NCBI RefSeq assembly: GCF_012927105.1
Contig: NZ_JABBFV010000020.1
Coordinates: forward strand, 16,186 to 80,185
From: Sphingobium psychrophilum
GTDB lineage: Bacteria > Pseudomonadota > Alphaproteobacteria > Sphingomonadales > Sphingomonadaceae
DNA length: 64,000 nt
Direction of reading: 5' to 3'
Below the pieces are notes generated by a model that did not search any database, was not told where the DNA came from, and saw only the letters and a program-made list of their open reading frames with translations. The position numbers and the translations under genes were made by a program. Within the stretch, counting starts at the first letter, position 1, and the number at the start of each line of letters is the position of its first letter. Below are positions 24,853-33,600 of this stretch, one piece after another.

Positions 24853-25464
24853 ATGCGCTTTCGGAATTGGTGGCCGGCCAACCGGTCAATCGAAATAAGG
24901 CGCGTTGACGATCGCGCGCTTGACCCGTGCGATCGTCAGCTTCCGGCAATACTGGACGTTCACAGGCGGTGGAGTGAACGACTGGCTTTGGTCGACTCCC
25001 GCCGGGAGAAACTATGCTTGGTCGGCCACACCAGCATCTCGGGTGCCCAAGTGGCGCGTGAACTCGATACGCTGGTACGGCTCTATGGCAAACCGGCTTA
25101 CATTGTCAGCGATAACGGAACCGAGTTCACCAGTCGGGCGATCCTGGAATGGGCTGGCAAGAATAAGGTCGAGTGGCATAACATCGACCTGGGCAAGCCT
25201 CAGCAGAATGGGTTCATCGAGTGCTGCAACGGCTCGCTGCACGATGAACTGCTCAGCGAGGAGTTGTTTGACAGCCTGGCCGATGCCCGCCGGAAGCTGG
25301 CCATCTGGCGCTACGATTACAACAATGTTCGGTCCCACTCGTCGTTGGGAAATCGGACGCCTGCACAAACGCGCCGGGCGTTCGAGCAAGACGAGAGCAT
25401 CACGCCCGACGCGCTTGTGCAGCCGCAGGGGCCATCGTATTTAACCGCAAGAGCCTCGTTATGA
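24853..25464 (+). pseudogene. IS3-family (OrfB, rve integrase) transposase remnant
   Basis: The readable part resembles the C-terminal two-thirds of an IS3/IS407-group OrfB: 'REKLCLVGHTSISGAQVARE', 'PAYIVSDNGTEFTS' (second Asp of DDE), 'PQQNGFIECCNGSLHDELL' (Glu) and 'NVRSHSSLGNRTPAQ'. The N-terminal HTH_21 region and OrfA are missing and the first 40 codons are not transposase-like, so it is a truncated relic and cannot move itself. The 3' end of the element is probably near 25490. It borders both the regulator gene and the plasmid-like backbone, marking an old junction. Confidence 0.85.
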
Positions 25465-25499
25465 TCGAGGGACTGACGGGGGGCAGGTCATCTGGGCAC

Positions 25500-25751
25500 T
25501 CATTCAAGCAGCGGTGTCGCAAGACTATGCATCACCTTGGCCATTTCTGCCCGCGTCCGGCCCGACAACCTGATGAAAATTCGCATGCGATCACGGGGAT
25601 GGAGAATGCGATCAAGTAGATCATCACCCAACATTTCGATGGTCCTGCGATAGACACCCGCTTGTCTCGTATCGGCGGCATTGGGCAAAAATTGCCTCAG
25701 TACTTCATCCAAATTCTGCTGCTCGATTATGAAGAGATCGAACAGCATCAT
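25500..25751 (-). CDS. Hypothetical protein
   Basis: 83 residues from the ATG at 25751 (an upstream ATG at 25784 is possible). All-helical in appearance: 'LFIIEQQNLDEVLRQFLP', 'YRRTIEMLGDDLLDRILHPRDRMRIFIRLSGRTRAEMAKVMHSL'. The composition is protein-like and AGGA lies about 10 bases upstream. No family recognised. It is the first gene inside the element, divergent from the toprim gene. Confidence 0.55.
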   Translation of the reverse strand: MMLFDLFIIEQQNLDEVLRQFLPNAADTRQAGVYRRTIEMLGDDLLDRILHPRDRMRIFIRLSGRTRAEMAKVMHSLATPLLE

Positions 25752-25856
25752 CCCGTCTGATTCCTGATAACGCTCGAGACCCAATCAATTCGGAAGTCCG
25801 CCTGGTTCGCAAGTGCAAAAGGATCGATCGCACTGGAGGGGAGGCTGAGAGGGGAA

Positions 25857-26756
25857 ATGAACCTAGGCGAGACTATGACGATGAAATCTCTCAAACTGGA
25901 ATTTGAAGGCGCAACCCTCTGCAAGAAGCTGGGCGGAACATGGCAGCAAGATCGCGGCCTGTGCCTGTGTCCGGCCCATGATGACCATAATCCAAGCCTC
26001 TCTATCCGTGTTGGCAGGCGCGCGCTGCTCTTTAAATGCTTTGCCGGTTGCGACACGAGAGACGTCCTGCGAGCAATCCGGCATTTACGCCTGCCTTTTG
26101 CGGACCGCCACATTTCCGATTTGTCGCGCAACGTGCCCTCGCCTCACGCGGGTGCAGGGCCAGCCCTACGCATATGGAACGCCTCCGCAGCCCTCGTGGG
26201 CACGCCTGCGCAAAGCTACCTGTCTGGGCGCCTGCTCACGCCGCCCTGGCATGATCTGCGCTATCATCTACGAACGCCGCTGGGACGAGGCAACCGCGCG
26301 CTGTTCCGGCCCGCCATGATTGCCGCCGTACGGGAGCGGCGGCAGATCGTTGCCGTCCACCGCACCTTTCTTGATGCCGCAACCGCCACCAAGGCAAAGG
26401 ATTTGGCCGATCCCCGCATGATGCTCGGACGTCCGGGGCGCGGCGCGGTACAACTCATGCCTCCCGCTTCGGTGCTCGGCCTCGCCGAAGGCATCGAGAC
26501 CGCGCTGGCGGCGATGCAACTGCACAAGATCCCGGTATGGGCGATCCTCGGGACAGAACGGGCCGGCCATATCCTGCTACCCGACAGTCTCGAACGCCTC
26601 GTTCTGCTGTTCGACCGGGATGAGGCTGGATGGAAAGCCAACAAAAATGCGCGCCTCGCCTATGAGCGTCCTGGCCTTGAGATCATCAGCGCGTGGCCGC
26701 CGCCGCCCAATAATGATTGGGCGGATGTACTGGAAGGGCAGTCACGCGCTGCCTGA
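25857..26756 (+). CDS. CHC2 zinc-finger / toprim domain protein (primase-like)
   Basis: 299 residues. An N-terminal zinc finger with CLCPAHDDHNPSLSI and 'LLFKCFAGCD' (CxxH...CxxxC, residues about 39-68) is the CHC2 type found in DnaG and plasmid primases. The toprim domain has the catalytic Glu in 'VLGLAEGIETALAA' and the Asp pair in 'VLLFDRDEAGWKA'. No helicase part. Such standalone toprim proteins are common on sphingomonad plasmids and phages and probably prime or process transferred single-stranded DNA. RBS GAGGGGAA precedes 25857. Confidence 0.87.
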   Translation: MNLGETMTMKSLKLEFEGATLCKKLGGTWQQDRGLCLCPAHDDHNPSLSIRVGRRALLFKCFAGCDTRDVLRAIRHLRLPFADRHISDLSRNVPSPHAGAGPALRIWNASAALVGTPAQSYLSGRLLTPPWHDLRYHLRTPLGRGNRALFRPAMIAAVRERRQIVAVHRTFLDAATATKAKDLADPRMMLGRPGRGAVQLMPPASVLGLAEGIETALAAMQLHKIPVWAILGTERAGHILLPDSLERLVLLFDRDEAGWKANKNARLAYERPGLEIISAWPPPPNNDWADVLEGQSRAA

Positions 26757-26813
26757 TTACCATGATGCGGCTCCGCTGCCCTGCACCTGTTGGCAGCAGA
26801 GCAGCGATATAGG

Positions 26814-27089
26814 TCAGCCGTTAAGACGGTCCTTGATCGCCTTGGCGGGCGTGAACGTCAGCTTCTTGGACGCCTTGATCGCGATAGTTTCGCCGGTCGC
26901 CGGATTGCGGCCCTCGCGTGCCGCGACGTCCTTGACCTTGAACTTGCCGAAGCCGTTCAGGGAAATCTCGTCCCCTTTGGCCGCTGCGTCGGCAATGACC
27001 CCAAACAGGGCATCGACGAGTTTGCGTGCATCAGCCTTGGTCAGTCCATGATCGGCGCTGAGCGCTTCAGCCAGCTCGGAATTGTTCAT
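26814..27089 (-). CDS. HU-family DNA-binding protein
   Basis: 91 residues, full HU length. 'MNNSELAEALSADHGLTKAD' N-terminal helices, then 'GDEISLNGFGKFKVKDVAAREGRNPATGETI' with the arm-tip GRNPxTG motif that intercalates in DNA, and the final 'KKLTFTPAKAIKDRLNG'. A nucleoid-associated protein that bends DNA; carried on the element, it could buffer incoming DNA in a new host or assist recombination. Divergent from the parB-like gene with 148 bases between. RBS AGGAGG seen upstream on the minus strand (27097-27092). Confidence 0.95.
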   Translation of the reverse strand: MNNSELAEALSADHGLTKADARKLVDALFGVIADAAAKGDEISLNGFGKFKVKDVAAREGRNPATGETIAIKASKKLTFTPAKAIKDRLNG

Positions 27090-27237
27090 AAACGTCCTCC
27101 TGAAATTATGCAGCTGCCGTGTCTAGCGGCACGGCACCCTGCCGTCACGCCTCAAAACGGCGCAAACGAAAGGAGAGGGGGAGGGTGGCGAATGCGCGGT
27201 TCGATGTGCGGGCCGCGGCTTTTGCGGAGTTTGTTGC

Positions 27238-29277
27238 ATGACCAAACCATCCATCCTCATCCCGGCAACCCATCTCACCAAGTCGCCCGTCAATGTGCGC
27301 AAGCGGACTGATCCGCGCGCTGACGCTGAACTCGAAGCCAGCATCGCCGGACATGGGCTCATCCAGAATCTCGTTGGCGTGCCGGTCTCCCGTAAGAAAG
27401 GTCATTATCGCATCACGGCCGGTGGCCGCCGCCTTGATGCGATCCATCGCCTGATCGAGAAGGGAACGCTGCCTGCCGATTATGATGTCCCCGTCCTTGT
27501 TCTTGCCAAAGCGAAGGACGGCCGCGAAATCAGCCTTGCTGAAAATTATGACCGGCTGCAGATGTCGCCTGCCGAAGATTGTCTGGCATTTCGCGATCTG
27601 ATCGAGGTCGAGGGCCGCAGCACGGCGGAGATCGCCAAGCGCTTCGGCATCGAGGAACGCTTTGTCGTCGGGCGCTTGCGTCTCGCGAACCTCGCCCAGC
27701 CGATCTTCGATGCGCTCGAGGCTGACGAAATCACGCTCGATGTGGCCAAGGCCTATGCGACGACCGCGGACACCGCCCGTCAAACGGCGATATGGGAATC
27801 GCTGAGAGGCAGCTATTCCCGCGACAATGTGAATGAAATCCGACGGGCGCTCAATGGCTACAGCTATCGCGCAACCGACCCAAAGGCCCTGCTGGTCGGG
27901 CGGGATTCCTATATCGCGGCAGGTGGCCGTGTCGAGGACGCGGACCTGTTCTCCACTGCAGCCGACGAGCGCTGGATCGACACCCATATTCTCGATGATC
28001 TGGCGGAGACGAAACTCGCCGCGCAGGCCGAGGCAATGCGTGAGCGCGAAGGCCTGGGGGAAGTGCGCATCGTCACCGGCGCGCGAATCCCCTATATGGA
28101 GACCTATGCGCTGCAGCCGCTGACCGGCGTGGCCGAACCGCTCACGCAGGAGCAGGAAGCGCGTAAACAGGAGATTGAGGAGGAGATTGCCGAGATTGAA
28201 CTGCTTGCCGAAAACGAGGCCTATGAGCCGGAAGAGGATGAGGAACAGCGCTATGCTGCCCTCCAGGCGGAACTCACGGCGATCATTGAGCGCGAGGTTG
28301 TGATCGATCCTGAGCAGAAAGCGACCGCTCTTGGCTATGTGGTGCTCGGCCAAGACGGCACGCCGCAAATCCATCATCAACTCTATGTCGCGCCGGTGTC
28401 TGATGAAGAGAGCGGCGAGGCCGATGATGACGGCGACGAGGGCGACGATAATGCCAGCGTTGAAACGCAGGAGAACGATACCGCCGATGACGCTCGCCCG
28501 GTGATGAGCCAGCGCCTTCGCGAAATGTTGGCGATGATGAAGACTGAACTTCTTGCGGTCCACGTCGCCAGTGATCCCGCATTCGCGCTAGATCTGGGCA
28601 CCTTCATCATGGTCGATCGTGAATCCCGCCTGGCGTCCTTCGACATGCCGAGCGATCTGCGGGCTTCGGTGCCTTCCCGTCTCTTGCCCGACTTCAAGCC
28701 GGAAACGGCGGCGGCGGGTGAATGGACGAAGCTCGACGAGGCACTCGATCGGAGCTGGCTCCACCACCAGGCCGTTCCAGATCGTTATGATGCCTTCTGT
28801 GCGCTGCCCGACGATGCACGTGCGGCCTGGCTCGGATGGGCGATCGCGCGCACGCTTCATGCCGTTCCTGCCGGACGACGCGAGGCAGGCTTTCTCGATC
28901 ATCTGGGCCGCAAGCTCGGGATCGATGTCGCGGCCTGGTGGCGGCCGACGGCGCTCACCTACTTCGACAAGCTGACCAAGCCAGGCATCCTCGCCTTGTT
29001 CGAAAAGATTGGCGGACTGGAACTTCGCATGCGTTATTCCGGGTCGAAGAAGCACGATCTGGCCGCGTCGGCCGAGCGGCTATTTGGTGGCGATGTCATC
29101 ATCGAGCCCGAAATCCAGGAACGGGCGCTCCTCTGGCTACCCGACGAAATGCGGTTCGCTGCCCCGGAAAACGGCGAAGAGCCGACCTCGCCCGACAATA
29201 GCGGGCACGACCTGGCGGACATGGTGAACAAGGAAGGTGGCAACGAAGGCGACCAAAGCTTCGCGCAAGCCGCCTGA
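27238..29277 (+). CDS. ParB/RepB/Spo0J-like partition-type protein, long plasmid form
   Basis: 679 residues, more than twice a chromosomal ParB. The N-terminal ParB/Srx domain has 'YRITAGGRRLDAIHRL' (box II, GGRR in place of GERR) and 'SLAENYDRLQMSP'; a helix-turn-helix follows in 'RSTAEIAKRFGIEERFVVGRLRLANL'. A Glu/Asp-rich spacer (roughly 300-420) and a C-terminal domain complete it. No ParA gene is adjacent, so classical partition is doubtful; such orphan long ParBs of plasmids may act as CTP-dependent clamps or regulators. A purine-rich leader lies at 27168-27188. Confidence 0.85.
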   Translation: MTKPSILIPATHLTKSPVNVRKRTDPRADAELEASIAGHGLIQNLVGVPVSRKKGHYRITAGGRRLDAIHRLIEKGTLPADYDVPVLVLAKAKDGREISLAENYDRLQMSPAEDCLAFRDLIEVEGRSTAEIAKRFGIEERFVVGRLRLANLAQPIFDALEADEITLDVAKAYATTADTARQTAIWESLRGSYSRDNVNEIRRALNGYSYRATDPKALLVGRDSYIAAGGRVEDADLFSTAADERWIDTHILDDLAETKLAAQAEAMREREGLGEVRIVTGARIPYMETYALQPLTGVAEPLTQEQEARKQEIEEEIAEIELLAENEAYEPEEDEEQRYAALQAELTAIIEREVVIDPEQKATALGYVVLGQDGTPQIHHQLYVAPVSDEESGEADDDGDEGDDNASVETQENDTADDARPVMSQRLREMLAMMKTELLAVHVASDPAFALDLGTFIMVDRESRLASFDMPSDLRASVPSRLLPDFKPETAAAGEWTKLDEALDRSWLHHQAVPDRYDAFCALPDDARAAWLGWAIARTLHAVPAGRREAGFLDHLGRKLGIDVAAWWRPTALTYFDKLTKPGILALFEKIGGLELRMRYSGSKKHDLAASAERLFGGDVIIEPEIQERALLWLPDEMRFAAPENGEEPTSPDNSGHDLADMVNKEGGNEGDQSFAQAA

Positions 29278-29283
29278 ACATGG

Positions 29284-29313
29284 CCGGGGGCAGGGCTTAG
29301 TCACCGCCCCCGG
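29284..29313 (+). terminator. Possible intrinsic terminator after the parB-like gene
   Basis: CCGGGGGC (29284-29291) pairs with GCCCCCGG (29306-29313) over a 14-base loop, seven bases after the stop codon. The downstream T-run is short (TTTC), so termination efficiency is uncertain. Confidence 0.5.
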
Positions 29314-29385
29314 TTTCGGCCTTGGATGGAACTGTGCAACGGTCTAAAATGAGCCGCTGCTCTTAATCGCCAGGGATAATGGCCC

Positions 29386-29645
29386 ATGCATATTTCCATA
29401 TCTGATGCGGCAGGCCAACTCATCGACCTTTGTTCGGCGCTCGGAAGCGGGGGAAGAAATCATCCTGACCCGTGAGGGGCACGCTGCTGTCCGTCTTGTT
29501 CCGGTCAATATGCCTACTGACAGGGCCAGCCGCCTCGTTTTGCTGGAAGAGATGCGCTTGGCCGCCACAGCCAAGACGACAACTGGCCCCAATGCGGCAA
29601 ATAGCCAGGACTTTACTTTATGGCGATGAGGGCATGCCCGGATGA
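29386..29645 (+). pseudogene. Decayed Phd/VapB-type antitoxin with two frameshifts
   Basis: The start MHISISDAAGQLIDL is a typical Phd/YefM-like antitoxin N-terminus, but the frame breaks at 29429-29431: removing one T gives 'VRRSEAGEEIILTREGHAAV' in register. A second extra base (A29615) breaks the C-terminus, which would otherwise read SQDFLYGDEGMPG and stop at 29643-29645, overlapping the old toxin ATG at 29642. The toxin survives only as MIAVGT followed by TGA at 29660. The locus is therefore a dead VapBC-like pair. A single-indel sequencing error could explain one shift but not the absent toxin. Confidence 0.8.
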
Positions 29646-29814
29646 TTGCGGTCGGCACGTGAAAGAGCGAACGTGTCTGCTGCTTTTGTCGGAGACGATT
29701 TCAGTCGGGGCGGATGTCGATCGCCGTTTAACTTCATCGGGTTGACGGGTTTGGAAGCGCGCAGAGGAAGACCCATCTGACGGTCATGCCGCGCCCGCAG
29801 TTGTCCGCGATCAT

Positions 29815-30480
29815 TTAGTTCAAGCCGCAGCACTTCTTGTACTTGGTATCCGACCCGCAGGGACATGGATCGTTACGCCCCGTCTTTTCGCGCTTGATGG
29901 TGACCGGTCGGTAGGGGTCATTTTCAATCCGCCACTGGTGCAGCATCTCGATCCAGATCGGGATCAGGTCAGGTGCTTCCCGATCCCATTGGTCTTCCGC
30001 AGTGAGAGTCAGCTTTTTCGTCCCATCGGCAAACGCGCGAAGTTCGCGAATACCCTCGATCGCGGCGCGGCAACCGGGATCATCGTCATTGAGGACACGC
30101 TGCCAGCCCGAAAGGGCGAGATCCATTGCCTGTCCGAAACCCTCGATCCACATCTCCCACAATGTCTCGTCCGTTCGCGTGTCGATTTCGAACACCGGTT
30201 CGAAGCTGCCCGGCTGACCCAGGCAGGCCAGGATGACGTGATAATGGTGCATGATGAGGTCTGTGAAATGCTGGAAATCGCCCATTTCACTAAACTGCAG
30301 CATGCCCGTGCCGTCATCACCAGCCCAGATCTTCTTCAGCCATTGGCTGGGTGCAAGCAGATCGGGGCTGACGAGGATTCCGGTGAGGAAGCCGTCGAGC
30401 TGCGACAGCAGCATGCAATCCTCGCCCTGATCAAGCAGCAGCCGATCGAGTTCGCCGAGATAGTCGAGTGGAATAGCCAT
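29815..30480 (-). CDS. UPF0149/YecA family protein with SEC-C metal-binding motif
   Basis: 221 residues. The N-terminal helical UPF0149 domain contains 'QLDGFLTGILVSPDLLAPSQWL', and the C-terminus is a SEC-C zinc motif, GRNDPCPCGSDTKYKKCCG. Related YecA proteins interact with SecA-like clients or ribosomes; the role on this element is unknown. It is a single gene transcribed towards the antitoxin relic and divergent from the methylase-helicase gene. Confidence 0.9.
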   Translation of the reverse strand: MAIPLDYLGELDRLLLDQGEDCMLLSQLDGFLTGILVSPDLLAPSQWLKKIWAGDDGTGMLQFSEMGDFQHFTDLIMHHYHVILACLGQPGSFEPVFEIDTRTDETLWEMWIEGFGQAMDLALSGWQRVLNDDDPGCRAAIEGIRELRAFADGTKKLTLTAEDQWDREAPDLIPIWIEMLHQWRIENDPYRPVTIKREKTGRNDPCPCGSDTKYKKCCGLN

Positions 30481-30609
30481 GCTCTTCCATAGCCTCGAGC
30501 CGATCCCCCGTCACCGGGTCTGATCTATCCGTCCTGAACAGTCAGGGGCCGGAATGAAGGAGAGCGGGAAAGGGAAAGCCGGATTGTCCTATTCTCGCAT
30601 GAGGTGCCC

Positions 30610-33600
30610 ATGACCTTGCCCCAACTCGCTTTGTCGCAAACCCACGACGCGCCCGCACGCCTGTTCGAGGTTGCCCAGTCTCTTGCCCACCGCCTGCGCA
30701 ATGGCGGCATGGTCAATCGCCAGTCACTCAAGCGCATGATGGCCCAGGCGTTCGGCGAAGATGATGCCGGCGGTGCATGGTCGATGCGCGATGCATATGA
30801 TGCGCTGGAAACCGCGCAGGTCCTGCACCTCGCCGATCCGCAATGCGCGCTTCTGGCAGGAACACCTGCCGACATCTTCCAACGACTGCGGCAATTTGAG
30901 CGCGGATTGCCCACGCAGACCTACCGCTCGGAAAAGCAGGTCGAGCTCCAGCAGTTCAGCACGCCCCTCAGCCTCGCCTGGCTCGCAGCCATGGCGGCAC
31001 GCTGTCGTTCGGACGATATCCTGCTCGAGCCCTCGGCCGGCACCGGCATGCTGGCGGTCCATGGCGCACGCGCAGGCGCGCGGCTGCTGCTTAACGAGCA
31101 TGATCCCGCCCGCGCCGACCTGCTGTCCCGAAGCTTGGGCGAGATCGTGACACGCCATGATGCCGAACATATTCAGGATATGCTGACCACCGAGCAGATT
31201 CCCACGCTGGTGCTGATCAATCCTCCCTTCAGTCGGAGCGTTGGCCGCGGGATCGATCGCCATGCCGGCGCGCGCCACCTGCGCGGCGCGCTTGCATCTC
31301 TCGCACAAAGCGGGCGATGCGTCGCCATCATGCCGACAAGCTTCTCGCCAGAAGGTTCGGCCGCGCTTGGCTACAATCTAGTCGCGGAGCTTGTGCCGCC
31401 CCGCATCGAAATCGCCATATCGGGCAGCCCCTATGCCAAACATGGAACGGGGATCGATGTGCGTCTGCTGATCTTCGACAAGGGATGGATCGGCGTGCCG
31501 GAGCGTCACGTCGCCCGCGACATCGAGGCAGCACTGGACCTCGTCCTCGCCATCCCTGATCGGCTGGATCCCCTGCAGCCTCCACCTTTCCTTGCGCCGC
31601 CCGCCGTTGGTCTTTTGCCTTCGCGACCAGCCACTAATGTCGCGCGAGGAAACCTCTTTGCGCATATGAGCGGGCAAAGGCTTGCGCCGCCGTCGCGCGT
31701 TGCAGCGGTGGCAAAGGACGCGCGGCCAATCACATATGTGGTTCGGGAGGCGCCGCTTGCTCCCGGCGAGACCGTGGGCATCTATTCTGCCTGGCGGCCC
31801 GCACGGATCTCCATCGATGCTGCCTCCGGGCATCCCGATGTTCTTGTCGAATCCATTGCCATGGCCTCGGTGTCCCTGCCGGTGCCGCGCTATCAACCCC
31901 TGCTCCAGGACCGCGCGGCCAAGGCGCTGTCAGAGGCGCAGCTTGAAACCGTCATTTATGCCGGGGAAGCGCATACGCGCGATCTTGTCGGCCGCTTTTC
32001 ATCTAACCTCGCCGGCGATCGCCTGATCGAGGACAGGGAAGGCAAAGCCTATCGGACCGGCTTTTTCATCGCTGACGGTACTGGTGTGGGCAAGGGTCGC
32101 GAGGCGGCGGGCATCATCCTTGATCAATGGAACCGGGCCAATCGCCGCGCGATCTGGATTTCCATGGCCGACCTCATCGAGGACGCCCGCCGCGACTGGA
32201 CGGCGCTGGGCGGGCTTGCCATCGATATTCAGCCGATTTCAAACTTTCCCCTGGGTACGTCGATCACGATGGAAAGCGGCATTATCTTCCTCACTTACGC
32301 CGCCTTGCGCTCCGCGCGCCACGATACAGCCTCCCGCCTGCAACAACTACTGGACTGGACTGGCGAGGATTTCGTCGGCGTAATCGTCTTCGACGAGTCT
32401 CACGCGATGGCGCACGCAGGCGGGACCGAGACGGATTTTGGCAAAGCGCAAGGCTCGGAACAGGGGCTTGCCGGCGTTCGATTGCAAAATGCGCTTCCGC
32501 GCGCTCGCATTCTCTACATGTCCGCGACCGGCGCGGCCAGGCCGGACAATCTCTCCTATGCTGTTCGCCTGGGGCTCTGGGGACCGGGCACTGCCTTTGC
32601 CACGCGCGACATGTTCATGAAGGCGATGGAAGAGGGTGGTATCGCAGCCCTTGAGGTCGTGTGCCGGGATCTCAAGGCTATGGGCCTCTACACGGCCCGG
32701 GCGTTGAGCTTTGCGGGCGTCGAATATGAGCCGTTGGAACATGCGCTGACGCCAGATCAGATTTCGATCTACGATGCCTACGCAGATAGCTGGAGCATCA
32801 TTCATCGCGGATTGCACGACGTGCTGGCCGAGATCGGCATCGTCGATAGAATGTCGGGCAAGACCCAGAACGCTCGGGCGCGCGGGTCAGCTCTGAGCAC
32901 CTTTGAATCTGCGAAATTGCGCTTCTTTTCCAGCCTTCTTGTCAGCATGAAAATGCCCTCGCTCATCAACGCGATCGAGCAGGAGCTGGCGTCGGACAAT
33001 GTAGTGCTGGTGCAACTCGCCAGCACGGGCGAGGCCATGATGGATCGGCGTCTATCCGAACTTTCCGCCCAGGAACGGGCGACGATGGACATTGAGGTTT
33101 CTCCAAAGGAAACCTTGATCGACTATTTGAAAAACGGCTTTCCTGTGCGTCAGATGCGGGTCTTTCGAGCCGACGATGGCGCGATGCGTGCTGAACCGAT
33201 GGTCGATGCTGAGGGCAATCCGGTGCTTTCCCGCCAGGCGATCGCCGCACGCGACGAATTGATCGAGGAGCTGTGCGCACTGCCCGCGATTCCGACCGCG
33301 CTTGACGCACTTATCGCGCATTTCGGAACCGACCAGGTCGCCGAGATTACGGGGCGCTCGCGGCGTATCGTGCCCGACATCAACGGACGACAAAAGGTTG
33401 AGCGGCGCAGCGCTCGGGCCAATCTGTTCGAGGTTCAGGCCTTTCAGGATGGCCGCAAGCACATCGCCGCCTTTTCCCTGGCCGGGAGTACCGGACGATC
33501 CATGCATTCCGATCGGAACTGTGCCAGCGCGCACAGGCGCCGCGCGCATTTTCTGCTGGAACTTGGGTTCCGCATCCTCTCGGCGGTACAGGGCTTTGGT

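Noticed and set aside
27238..29277. ParB as evidence for a complete partition locus
   Set aside because: No ParA ATPase gene or parS-like cluster was seen; the long ParB-like protein stands alone.
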